Assembly: GCA_034440575.1 (NCBI GenBank)
Contig: JAOTOL010001614.1
Span: forward strand, 2,602,001-2,666,000
Direction: 5' to 3'
Source: Imbricaverruca yamaguchii
Taxonomy: Eukaryota > Arthropoda > Thecostraca > Neoverrucidae
Length of the DNA stretch: 64,000 nt
In this document: piece after piece, positions 21,706-33,350 of the stretch
Position numbering within the stretch: the first letter of the stretch is position 1
Layout of the letters: every line of letters begins with the position of its first letter
Translations under genes and position numbers: made by a program
Notes under the pieces: model-generated
What the model was told of the DNA's origin: nothing
Database searches by the model: none
What the model saw: only the letters and a program-made list of their open reading frames with translations

Positions 21706-23635
21706 ACACAATATCCTGGCACCGTGCACGATGGCTCCCCGGTGCGCGTGTCCCAGTGAGGACACGTTATCTACTTCGTTCCCCCGAACGGTGGAACTTC
21801 TGGACGAACCGTCTCTCATTGAGACGGTTCGTCGTTTGATCTTGTGTATCCAGGAGCCGATCGCGCCTCGCCTTCTTGGCTAGATACTTGTCCACTGCTG
21901 GGCGGGGATCGAACGACGCTGTCCCCGCACTACTGATGCTGATGGTCTGTCGTTCAGCGTGCCGTTTGCCATGCTCATGTGGTGAGCCGACTCGGTACTG
22001 TTGGTGTATGACACTGCTCGCCCTGTAACCATGCTGTGTGGTGTGACGCATGTGAAGGCTGGCAGTAGCCGCTTCAGCACGCCTGTAGCCACGCTCCGCA
22101 TCGCCACCAGCTTTGCACTTGCCTTTTCATGCTGCCGCTTAGAGAGCTGGATGGCAGGCCACTGGTCTCAGACTTCACTGGTGAACTTCGCCACGCTTTC
22201 CTCGCCGAACAGTTTGGGGGCATGGCCAAGATATCCCCTGGACCCACCAGCACAACTGGCTCACAATCATTGCTCCAATCATGGATGCTGTTTTTCGTAC
22301 ATCTGAAGGGACAAATGATGGCTTTGCCCCTCCAATGATTCCAACCTTTAACATGAGACCTTATGGAGGGTGGCTGGTTCCACAGTTGCCCAAATGGGTT
22401 GCTATTTGGGCCTGCCCATTGCCTCCATCCATTGTGTTCCCTCCGCCCACCCAGCTCTTTTCTTGTCAGAAATCAACGCCCCTAGCTCCAAGCCAGCCAG
22501 TTTTGTGCACTTGGTATCACACGGGGGAGGAAAAGCTGATCAATATTCCGTCAAGTTACATACCTTGACTTCATTACCAAGTAACGCTAGTAACGGACGC
22601 ACGTCGCACGGGCGGACACAGGAAGCCTCGCACAAGCAAGAAGCCTCGTACAAGCAAGAAGAGCATCAGGAAGGTCCCGGATTTGAGCTGAAGACAAACC
22701 CGTAGCCGCAGAAGTAGCAAGACACTAAAAGCCCCAGGGTCCCTAGAGAAGCACTCCTGCGACTCTAGAAGGAAACCCTCCCTCACCACATCCCCAAGGA
22801 ACGTAGCTTCATCTGCTTTCATTTTAGCAACATCGAAGAAAAGACCTCAAATGAATATCCAGCTATCGTCACCCGTGACCTGCGGCCTTCCTCTTGTCAC
22901 CTGCTCCTCTGTGTTGTGCATAAATGCCTACAAGGCAATGCTTGGTGATACCACCGTCACGTGAAGCCATTTGATGGTTTTGTAGCACGGTATTTCCACA
23001 TATTTTTTCTCTTCACATTTGCGCCTCCTCGTCGCTCTGACCTCGATATATGTGCTGCCAGATTGTTACTTTTTTTTCCTGAAAGCAACGCATCCTTTCC
23101 GGAAAATCCATTTTCGATACCAGTACTATTACAAAGTTTTTTCGTTGTTTTCTCCATTGAAACTTCCTTTGATTAGGTGGGATTTTTGGCTCCACAAGGT
23201 GGAATTTTACGGTACTAAATGGGACGAATCCCACCCGGAATATGTCTCATCGGAGTCCCTGAGTTGTGTCGTAATCCAGAGCGGCGGGCTCAGATGACCA
23301 CAAAATGGCTGATCCGTGCATCCGGCACAGATGAAGCAAACAAAACTCTACTCCACCCTGTTCACACTTTGCCTGCCAGGGTGTGTAAATCAAGTAACTT
23401 TCTGCCAAAGCCCAGCGTGCCGGAATCGAGCAACTTTCTGTAATTGCTTCCACCCGTGGAGTGGGTGGGAAGGGCCTTGCACGGCCCGGTGACCAATGGG
23501 TTAGCGGTGACATTCCTGACCGGCCTGACTGGCGCAGTCATAAATCATCGCATCATTTGTGAGGGACAATTCTGATCGTGTTCAGGAATGGTTATCATTT
23601 AAAAATGACGCCTCTTTCATTTATGCTTGGGAACG
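21706..23635. other. Unassigned; one perfect hairpin
   Basis: No supported gene. A perfect 13-bp-stem hairpin lies at 21803-21833 (GACGAACCGTCTC, 5-base loop, GAGACGGTTCGTC). Several sub-110-codon frames on both strands lack domains. 22280-22450 looks loosely similar to about 34560-34680, possibly an old repeat. Confidence 0.4.
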
Positions 23636-24522
23636 GTGCACCTAGACGGGGAAAACTATCCGGTCAGATCCAAACACCCTGTAGCGGGGAGGGGAGCTCG
23701 TTAAAAGTCCCCTCTAATCTTCAAACTAAGCATTGCATGAAAACGAAAGTAGTGTCATCGGAAAACGTTCGACGAGTAGGACCCGAAACCACCCCCCAAA
23801 AATGCCTCCCAAAAAAGTGACGTCACCATGGCTCTGGGGTCACGGCTAACGTCATGCTTTGGGCTCATGGGAGTTGATTTTGGGGTATATTTTTTTAACT
23901 AAAAATTATTTGGAATTGGAAAAGGAATATGAATGCGGCCATGGCCCCAAAGTGTTTGCCCATATAAAAATCAGCATTTTCGTTCTTGGAAAGTTTCAAA
24001 GCTTCGAGTTTTCAATTTATTTTAGCAAGAATTTTAGCTTCCAAAAAATAAAGCACAAAATTATCTTACAGTGGGTAGGGCGTACCGAGGAACTTTGTTT
24101 TAAGTCAACTTTCCATGGTAAAAGGGAAAAGTTTAGCCCTAATCATCGATGTTGGACCCAATGACAAGTATGTAAAATAAATATGTCATCAAAAACGAAA
24201 AGTAGTTCTTTTTTAATCCGGTGCGGTTTGTTGAATCCCTTAAGATAAGCAAATGATGAAGGGTAATTTCAAATTTCTTCATCTGTTAAAGCTTGGCGAC
24301 TAGTTGAACTTATTTAGAGGTGACCTGACTTTACCTTGAATCACTCAGTGACTGTTGATGACCTGACCTCAACATTGTAGCACACCATGTCAAATTGATG
24401 TGGAAACATTCATGCTAAATGTCAGCGCGTTGCCTCGCGCCGTTTCGCAGCTATCCGCTGAAAACCTTAGGGGGCGTAAAATGACACACACCCCCCACCA
24501 CCACCGAGACGGGGCAGATTAA
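23636..24522 (-). mobile_element. TTAA-A element, diverged inverted copy
   Basis: It has the family order in reverse (AAACTAAGCATTGCATGAAA, then CATCGGAAAACGTTCGACGA, later GTCAAATTGATGTGG, ending CACCGAGACGGGGCAGATTAA). TTAA at 24519-24522 is kept. The other end is altered (ACCTAGACGGGGAAAACTAT), so its TTAA is lost. It is the most diverged long copy here, with extra inserted bases. Confidence 0.75.
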
Positions 24523-25084
24523 GAACTGCCATTTGATATGAAGCATGACATCAATAATCCAGTACATACATCTATATTTTGCACGCTGTGTACGACTTGC
24601 TTCCCGAATTAATTATATGATGTTATTTGTATAATGGGAGGGTCAATGTAAAAGCAAAATAGTTGTAACTCAGAATACAATATTTCTTATGAACACGGTA
24701 TTAGTCATAGCATAACTATTGAAATCGATAATGGAATGTGTCTAAACATAGTACTTGTTATATGCGGCCAAAGCACATGCAAAACAGACTATTTGCAGGA
24801 CGGGGCAAACGAAACTCATCAGACTTCGTAGCAAGAGGTAGCTGTCTGGGTTCTCTTCGCAGGCGTTTATTCCAAATGAATGGTAATGCTGGACATAGGG
24901 TTTAGCCTGCTGACAATTGGCTGGAGGCGAAGAGCCCAGATGAATGTTTTCTACTGAAATAGTCCTATTTTAACCCTTCACACGATTCACTGAACATAAA
25001 ATTGTGAAACCCAGAACATCGCTGGGCGCGGAAATCTGCCTTCCACTGGTTTGGTGGCCTGAGTTTGCGGCAGGTATTGAATTA
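24523..25084. other. AT-rich spacer, nothing recognised
   Basis: AT-rich sequence with no frame of note. Confidence 0.3.
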
Positions 25085-26985
25085 ATCATTTATTTATGTA
25101 TTCATTTATTTATTTATTTCACGATGCGTGCCTTCCGCGTGCCGTGCATATTACGGACAGTCTGGGTATAACTCACAGATATTTACAAAGAAAGGATTTG
25201 AAGTCAATAACGTGAGAAGCCGCGCAGCAAACATCCATACACAAACGTAATACGATATCACTACCTGTTCTATACATACCGTACTAGCTGCACGAGCTAT
25301 ACACGAGTAGTTTCTAGAAGTAATTGGAAAGCGATGGCACAGAGTTGAACCGCAGTGTACACACCTCTCTTGTTTAGTTTGTGTGCCACCAGTGTTGTTC
25401 GTGGAGGCATGCCAATGCATGTTTGTTTAAGTTTGACAGCCTCGGTGTTTTTGTTTCAGTGGGAAGTTTGTGATAGTGGAAGACAGACGAGTCGAGAAAT
25501 CTCCTGCGGCCAGCCTCTCTGTGTTTGGCTAGCAGGTACAGGTGGTCGTCTGCACGTGTGTGACGGTTTCGCAGGGTGGAGGTAGCAGTGATTTGGCCGA
25601 TGATTTACGTTGATTTACCTGACAGAATGATCTTGTGGAACAAAGTAAGACTGTGAAAAAGATGCAGATCAGCTTCGATGAGAAGACCTAGCTCGTTTCA
25701 GGAATCAGAAATGTGATCAAATTTATGTAAACGTGACACGACTCTGGTGGCGAAGTTAATGAATTTGTCTAGTCTGTGGCTGTTTTTGCCGACCCGTTCC
25801 CATAAACAAATATGCAGTAGCTGATGTTGGATATAGCTAGGCTGTTGACTACAGTGAACAAGATACTGGTTGGCAAATGGTGGTGCAGATGGCTCAGAGT
25901 CAGAAGGAATCCAGTGCACTTGCTGACCACGACAGCTGCATGGGAATCCCACGACATGTGGCGATCAAATGTCACCCCAGTTTCCTACAGGGATGGCTTT
26001 CATTTGTCCTGGCGTCCCTAAAGCACACTTGCATCGGGGTAATTTTACAAATATTTATACCGATCCGAACGTGAGAAGTTGAGTTTTGGCTAGGTTTACG
26101 TTCAAAACGTTATCCAGGAAGTAGTCGTAGAGTTGGTTCAGACATATTTCCATCTGTCTTCGCATATTGGGGAGATCAAATTTGCGACCGGAGAGGAGGA
26201 TCTGGGTGTCGTCCGCGAACTGAGTGACGTGTGCTACCGTAACGTGCAGACTGAGGTCGTTCGAAAACATACAGTAGAGGAGTGGACCTAGCAATGAGCA
26301 TGATGTGTGAAAAACACCTATGTTGTTTGGGAGAAAGGAGGAGAGGTAACTGTTTCCGCGTTAATCTGAGATACTAACAGTCAGCCTGTGACCCCCCCAG
26401 AAATGTCATAAACCAGTCAGCATCAATTCCATGGAGTTATATTTTAGTGATCAGTTTGGTGCGGTCTATTACGTCGAAGTATCTACTGAGGCTCAGAATG
26501 CAAAGGAGAGCTACTTCCGAACGGTCCATTACTGCTAGTTCTGTATTCGTACTGAGATGAGAGCGGTTTCCGTAGAGTGGCGTGGTCTGAAGTCGTGCTG
26601 AGTTCGGGCCAGTAGGTGGTTTGAGTTCAGGTAGTGATGCAAGTTGTTTTTGCACTATCATCTCCGTGAATTTGGCGACAACCAGAACCAATGAGATGGA
26701 TCGATAATTAGAGGGATCCGAATGATCACCTGATTTGTGAATGGGAATTATCATTGACTGTTTCCATGTGGAGGGCACATCAACTGTAGTCAGGCATATG
26801 TTTGTGATGTCGAGCAGCACTGCTCCCATGAAGAAGATGATAAATTTGATATCCTTGAAACAAATTCCGTCGGGTCCGCAAGACCTGTATTTCTCATGTT
26901 CATGGCAATGTTGGCTAGCTGTTCGAGGGGAGTGGGTGATACTTCATAGGAGCGCTGGTATGGACGCGTAACAGCCGCCAACTGG
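25085..26985 (-). pseudogene. Decayed LINE with reverse transcriptase (CR1/L2/Jockey-like)
   Basis: Read on the minus strand across several frames: 26985-26830 gives the segment before the fingers (EFVSRISNLSSSSW). 26829-26437 gives VPSTWKQSMIIPIHKSGDHS and then SDPSNYRSISL, the classic LINE fingers motifs, followed by SRYFDVIDRTKL in place of the palm motif A (AFDxVDH). 26294-26055 gives GPLLYCMFSNDL and the catalytic box FADDT, here FADD instead of the usual YADD. 25975-25698 gives the thumb-side FDRHMSWDSH. The untranslated 3' end follows to a (AAAT)n tail at about 25085-25120. The frameshifts make it inactive. Exact clade cannot be set by eye. Confidence 0.85.
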
Positions 26986-28418
26986 TAGGTGTTTGTTCAG
27001 ACACGTTTCCCTGGTGTTTGACCGCTGTTGATACTTTACGTCCGACACTTACAAAGTTATGATTTAGCTGCTCAGGTAGGGCCTGATGTTGAACTCTCTA
27101 TACAGTCAGCTCAGCGAACTTATCTGTTAAGTACTTTGTGCAATGCCTTTGCATGTGTTTCAATCTTGCAAGTGTAAAGCTGAAATTCGCCGTTGCATAA
27201 GCTGTTAGGTAGCTTCGCTAATATGTGATGATGCTGGATTCCGAATTTTGGCGTTTCTAAGTGACAGCTGCTCGTCGAGAATAGGTGCCAGAGAATTCCG
27301 CAGGATGTCCCATTAGGCAGTTACTGAGATGCGACCTTAGGCATACCCAGATGCACACCCAGATGCTGGCACTTTTATAACATGTCCACAGGTTTCAAAA
27401 TATATATAATATTCATGATGTGGCATGTCCATATTTCCTACTATTATATTCCAACATTTAGTTCAGTGATATGCGGCGCGGCACAATGCGGACAATCTCG
27501 TTATGATTACCGGTCCGTGGATGAAAAAACAGTGTTCTAAAGGAATTGAGCGACTAGCTGATAACTGCCCCCATTGTACCTTTTCGTACCTGCGAGTATA
27601 CTCAGATACGTCGAAAGGTTAGTGGTCGGCCACGCCGTATTACTGTGTCTCCTCGAACATACATTGTGGTGAGCCTGGATAAGGCTCGACTGGAGTCGAG
27701 AGAAGAGCAGACCTCTCCTAAGGCTCATAGAGAAGACCATGTCTTCTCCATGAGCCTTTTTATAGAGTGCAATCGAAGCTGTTTCAAGACTCACGCCCAT
27801 ATCTGTTGGAGTGTCCGCAGTGATGCCACGTGCAGGCCATTACCATTAGAGCATACCACAATGCCGCCGTATATTGTTCGAATATGCATATAGAAATTGT
27901 ATGAATACATTATACTGACTTAACAAACATAATTTAATCAACACAATTTCATGATCTATATTGTACGACTTTAAATAAATCAATGCAGTCCTTCTAGAGA
28001 AGTGCACAAATCCATCCTGACCACCCCAAATCGGTCTGCGGATATCTGCCGCACCGATGGTAAATTGCTTGATTTTAAGTAATGAATATCTCGCCTGCAT
28101 GGGACTCGAACAAGAAAAAATGTTACAGGAAGTAGCTGCTAGTTTTGTAAGCTTAACAAGCCTGGTCTATAATTTTTCTTCCTCATTTTTCCTCAGGGGC
28201 TTCATATGCATGAATATCCTGACATTTGTATTGGCTATGCAGAACAGATACAGAGAAAGTTACTGAAAGCTCTTGTCTTCGCGCCTAATCGTTTGGCCCT
28301 TATCCATAAAAACTCGGAGGGGGAGGCACCGAGAGCCCCACCCCTCGGCTCGGCGAGTGCTGGGCATGACAGGCAGCGGCTCCATCCACCGAGACTCAGT
28401 CCACCAACTGAGCCGCAG
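26986..28418. other. Unassigned; near-perfect hairpin at 27720-27758
   Basis: No supported gene. AAGGCTCATAGAGAAGAC at 27720-27737 pairs with 27741-27758 with one mismatch and a 3-base loop. The part 28385-28418 is a partial copy of the 55-bp unit found at 30303-30440, on the far side of the inserted element. Confidence 0.45.
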
Positions 28419-30301
28419 CAGTGTGATATCCCAAGGGAAAAACTGGCCATAGATGCATTTCTCGACTACTTTTTAATGCGGTATTTCTGGCGCCATTGTA
28501 TCAGCAAATGATGGAAGCAGACGAAGACACAGATTTTATGAAAATTTTCACAAGGTTTGATTTAGTAATAAGTCAAGGAACATGGACAACATTACGTGTG
28601 AAAAAACACGCACATGTGCAAAAATGTTGTCGCAGATTGACGATTGATAAAGGTAAGCTGCGTTCTGAAAACCTGGACAAGTCACGTAGGAAATGGCATC
28701 TGAGAACAGTATCGTTGCGCTAAACAGTTCCAAAAGACATAAAACAATTAGCAATATGTTATTTGTTATCAAACAATCAGTAATGGCAATAGTAGTTCAA
28801 CTTTTAGTACCTCGAAGTTCAAATAAAGTTAGAAAAACGCACAACAGTGCACAACCAGAGACCAATCCCAATGAAATCAGCGATCCTTTGACTATATGTG
28901 CCGCAAGTTTCAGCTGCACCTAACTGCTCTAACACCGATAGTTTTCAATTGCATCCCGACAGGCCTCGGTGCGGTGCGGTGGCCAGCCCGGGCGGCACGG
29001 GGAAGCCCGAGCCGAATGTCGCGACGCGTCGGCTGGCGGGGTGGTTTGACCAGGTAACCTGATCCAGCGGTTGCTATGCTAAAAAGTCCCCGAACTGACT
29101 AGGCGACTGAGTCAAGATGGGTCACGCACAGCGTCTCCCACGGCAGGGAAGCTGTCTTTGCCTGCAAGGTTCGGGTCATTGTGGTTGGATTTTGCGTACA
29201 GTGAACGTGTAGGTGCGCGCCGCAGAGGAATTGGTGGACTTGTTAACCAGTGCAAAAGCGTCTGGGTGTGGGAATTATTATGCTCATATGTTTAATTATA
29301 GTTTGCAGTTCATCATGGAGAAAATCCCTTAGGGATGCCTCCGAAGTGAGTCGTCGATTGTGGACTTGAGAAAGGTGACCGACTTATCGCCAAGAACTTA
29401 AAAGGAAAGTGGGTTAAGTGCATGCGAGCCCAGGACAATTTCGGAAGTCAGTTTGCGACTAATCTTTCGGGAGACGAGGTGTTCTCCGTGTCCTTGAAGC
29501 GTGGTGACCACGTCGTAAGTGATGATGAAGCCAAGACCCGCCTTGATGACGAGACCATGGAGAGAACGCGAGGGCGACCAACTAGAATCTACGATCATCT
29601 CAGCGTCCGTACTTAGCGTCGAGCATCCTCAAGAGTTGCTCAACAGCACAGTTATCTGCAGCTCGTGGAAGTTGTAGGGCAAAGTGCTCGTGCTGAGGGC
29701 ATGAAGGACGCAGCTTTCGTGTTGCGACAAGTGGGGTCATCACCGAATCGGCCCAGCAAGATTCGCGGACTCTCAGAAGCTCTGAAGTGAGCCAACCTGA
29801 GTGCATATATTAGCGGTGTATTTTGTCGTAATTTCAGCCACTTGGGACAAGATCTTGGATCTATTCTGCGTAGCAACTATAAAGTGACATTTACACTGCA
29901 GAATGCTGCATAACAAACGCTCACTAATAATTATCCAATGTATGAGCACCAACGGATTTCGCTCATGAGGTCATCATGATGTCATCATGGATGACCGGGC
30001 GTCGATCTTTTAAAACAAGGCACACTAGATACTCATGCAGGTTTGTGCACAATTTGAGCTATCTATCTCAATTGGTTACCGAGATATTCCGCGGAAGCAA
30101 AAGCAGTGGAGCGGAATGATCGCTTCCCTCTAGCAGGTGTACCCTCTGACATTCCTGGGTTAGGCAATATCTAAGACAATAAATCTTCCCAATATGATCC
30201 AAATTTGAGGCTCTTTCGACTAAGACCGAAATCACCCCGGCAGCTAGCATACTTTGTCCGCTATGATGTATGGCCAGTTTTTCCCTCGAGTTATCACAGT
30301 G
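28419..30301 (+). mobile_element. Element D copy I: 1.88-kb DNA element with inverted ends and a captured or own frame
   Basis: Starts CAGTGTGATATCCCAAGGGA and ends, in reverse complement, CACTGTGATAACTCGAGGGA; both continue AAAACTGGCCATA, giving inverted ends of about 30 bp. The whole is collinear with 39976-41814. A plus-strand frame at about 29310-29890 is shared by the copies: after an acceptor-like TTTGCAG it reads into KGDRLIAKNLKGKWVKCMR, then GDEVFSVSLKRGDHVVSDDE, then the AT-hook-like TRGRPTRIYD, then SSRVAQQHSYLQLVEVVGQS and RPSKIRG. In this copy it is broken by an early stop and by a stop after YDHLSVRT. It sits inside a 55-bp tandem repeat. Superfamily and target duplication are unresolved. 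Confidence 0.7.
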
Positions 30302-30302
30302 T

Positions 30303-30440
30303 GCGCCGGTACTGTGTGCAACTGCTCAGTCCACCGAGACTCAGTCCACCAACTGAGCCGCCGGTACTGTGCATAACGCCTCAGTCCACCGAGACCCAGT
30401 CCATCAACTGAGCCGCCGGTACTGTGTACAACGGCTCAAA
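30303..30440. repeat. Minisatellite, 55-bp unit
   Basis: Two and a half units starting GCCGGTACTGTG and containing CAGTCCACCGAGACTCAGTC. Another part-unit lies at 28385-28417, so element D copy I inserted inside this array. Confidence 0.85.
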
Positions 30441-30467
30441 CGATGACATGCCACAACACTCTGACGA

Positions 30468-30864
30468 CACACATCGCCTCGCTGACGACACACAGCGCCT
30501 CGCTGACGACACACAGCGCCTCGCTGACGACACACAGCGCCTCGCTGACGACACACCGCGCCTCGCTGACGACACACAGCGCCTCGCTGACGACACACAG
30601 CGCCTCGCTGACGACACACCGCGCCTCGCTGACGACACACAGCGCCTTGCTGACGACAAACAGCGCATCGCTGATGACTCACAGCGCCTCGCTGACGACA
30701 CACAGCGCCTCGTTGACGACACACAGCGCCTCGTTGACGACACACAGCGCCTCGCTGACGACACACAGCGCCTCGCTGACGACTCACAGCGCCTCGCTGA
30801 CGACACACAGCGCCTCGCTGACGACTCACAGCGCCTCGCTGACGACACACAGCGCCTCGCTCTG
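30468..30864. repeat. Minisatellite, 21-bp unit, about 19 copies
   Basis: Units of GACGACACACAGCGCCTCGC plus T, with scattered changes. Because 21 is divisible by three, long frames stay open on both strands (for example 199 codons plus and 222 codons minus), giving 7-residue repeats such as LADDTQR. These should not be taken as genes without transcript evidence. Confidence 0.95.
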
Positions 30865-32579
30865 ACAGCACACCGCCGCAGTCCGGCCGAATGGCTCGCC
30901 GGCCCGTCCTGCAATGTTGCCCTGCTGCCGACACTGCTCAGCCAGGTCCTCCGGGAACGAACATCCGACATGGCGGCGGCCACGCGCAGCCGGCAACAGC
31001 GCCGCCACCGGTCTCCGACATGACCGGCTGTCACTGACGGCGTCATCACACCTCCACCGCCGCCGCCGCCGCATCGCCACCATCACACCACCACCACCGC
31101 CACACCGCCTTCGGTCGGTACGAAATCCAACTACCCAATCCATCTACATCCAACTATCCAACCCGACTCCAACCCCATGAATTCGCCAAAGACTGTGGCT
31201 GCAATGATACACTACGCTGCGATGCCGTGATTCGCAACAGTAGCTCAGTTGGCCACAAGGACAACATCATTCTGATGATAGCTTTTCCTATATATAGGTG
31301 CCACATCATTGCACACTTAAATATTGTTTCAGCCGCCGCGGTGACAGGTTAAGGTTCGCTGAGTGAATTTTGATGCAAATGGGTACAATTCATGGTACAT
31401 CAACCACAACCATAGTACGTGGTTTCAGATTAGCAAAACTTAATCGACCTGGACTGCCAGTTTTTAGTTATAGGATCAAGTTCCCGCCGTTGGGGCAGTC
31501 GCCATTATGCCTTCACTGCTTAGACGTTCACTGTCCGATAAAGCTTGGCTCCCGTTAAGCCGCAAAAACATGTTTTCGCTGCATTTCCAACAGATGCATG
31601 TACACGATGCCCCCGAGGCTGTCTCCATACAAAACATCGTTCCGGGTACATCTTGTTTCGGTTACCATTGGCGACACAAGTTTGCGGTCGATCCGATGAC
31701 ATTTAATGTTTGCGACAAACGTCGCCTTTTTGTTACCCAGACTTATGGGATTGATGTACAAAGTTGGTAGCCCCCGTAACTTTGCAAATGAGACGGTTTG
31801 GCAAAGAACCTCAACAACCTGCATGCATTGAAGATTCGTCTCTTTTTAGTGTGTCTGTGAATGTTGTAAGTGTTGCTATCGTTCAGCAATTCGCTTGGGC
31901 TTGCACCCCTGCATGATGTATTGAGCACATGAGCATGCCCGCAGTCGGTACATGAAGGCTGTTGTCCCGGGACTACATCGGCTCCCGATATCCACCGCGC
32001 CGAACAAGAAGCATGACATATGGAAGGCTGTGCGATGCTATTCATGACCGGCATGTGCACGTTCTATCGAACACATTGCACGTGATCACCACCTCGCCTA
32101 CATCCAAGAGGATCTATCAACTGCGGAGATCGTACGGCATTCATAGCGCATCTAGAAAGAAACGAAACGTGGATGTATAGAATGTGCTGAGGTCGTTTGC
32201 CTAGCTATCATATTAAAAGAACACGAAGTGGGCACACATCAGTTCTGAGACAGGTCGTGGTGTCGGGGGTGGCGGTGGAGGTGTGAACACGCCGCCAGTG
32301 ATAGCCAGCGAAGTCGAATGCCGGTGGTGGTGTGGCAGTGGCAGTGGAGGTGTGCTAATGCCTCCACATGTGCCCTTATAGACATGTGGAGTTGGATATA
32401 TGTAGTTGGATGCAGTGGAGTACTCCACACATGTGCCCAGATGACACATGTGCCTAAACATGTGCCCAGTTGATACTGTCTACAAGGATGACATATCAAA
32501 CCCAGCATACCGGGACTTGATTGAACACATGACAAAACGAGCTGGAAGACGTCCGTCGTCCATTCAGTGCTGAGGCCTG
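30865..32579. other. Unassigned; CpG-rich start then ordinary sequence
   Basis: 30870-31130 is GC-rich with CACCGCCGC-type repeats. From 31200 on the sequence is unremarkable. Frames at 31507-31824 overlap on both strands and carry no domain. 32390-32470 has short repeats of ACACATGTGCCC. Confidence 0.35.
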
Positions 32580-33088
32580 CTAGATGCGACAGCCGGCCAG
32601 ATTATCAACAAACTTGTGCTGAACGCGCCCCAGGCGTCTCAAGTTAGTCGGAGCTGCTGCCGCCCATATGGTGCAGCCGTAATCCAGCAGGCATTGGACT
32701 TGTGCGTAGTAGGCGTACACTATCGAGTTGTGATAGAGACTGGCACCGTGTCGGCCTCGGAACAGCTGCATGCTTTTCAAAAGCAACCACAGTATGGGGT
32801 TTGCCTCTGCGACGGTCGCGACAATTCACAAAGTCGAGCCTGGTACCGATAACGATGCCCAGATCGCACATCTCAATTCCGGGTCAGAGTCCTCGAGTAG
32901 CTGTACACTAACACAGGGGAACTGGCATTCGTCGGAGAGAATATGCTGCGTGCCGTCCAATCACACTCCGGGTGATGGCGCCAATGTTCTCGTGTTGGCG
33001 CGTGAAGTGGACAGCTAGCTATACGATAGGAGTTGACGGCGGCCAACAGGTCAACTAGCGCCACCAGTGGCAAATTTTGTAACAACCG
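32580..33088 (-). pseudogene. LINE fragment, reverse transcriptase thumb region
   Basis: On the minus strand, 33085-32880 gives SSPVLVYSYSRTLTRN, the segment before the thumb. It is followed after a frame change by CDLGIVIGTRLDF (32871-32830), the standard xDLGVxxD motif, and by VQCLLDYGCTIWAA and LGRVQHKFVDNL (32700-32600), matching LxYGxxxW and the RVQ helix. At least two frames are needed, so it is dead. It shares its upstream part with 37405-37562, so both belong to one family. Confidence 0.75.
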
Positions 33089-33350
33089 CTACGGGAGGTT
33101 GTTGCGATTGTCTCTGAATGAAATGCTTGCCTGTGGGCTGAGATAGGGAGAATTAAAGAAAAACGTGGCATTGAGTAATAATTCAGTTACTTAGCCATCT
33201 TCCAGTATCAAAAACATCGTTTGTGTAGCATTGTAGTGATGTCCAGTCGGTCACCTACAGAATATCGAACATCACTAGGCTGTCACATGTTGATGGCTCA
33301 CGGTAAGACCCGTACGCATGTGTGCGATCGCGAAATATCGACGGTGATGC
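33089..33350. other. Spacer before TTAA-B
   Basis: Short unassigned segment; nothing recognised. Confidence 0.3.

Noticed and set aside
31955..32080. Possible LINE C-terminal segment on the plus strand (LHRLPI)
   Set aside because: Only a six-residue resemblance to the LINE tail motif, with no supporting motifs nearby.
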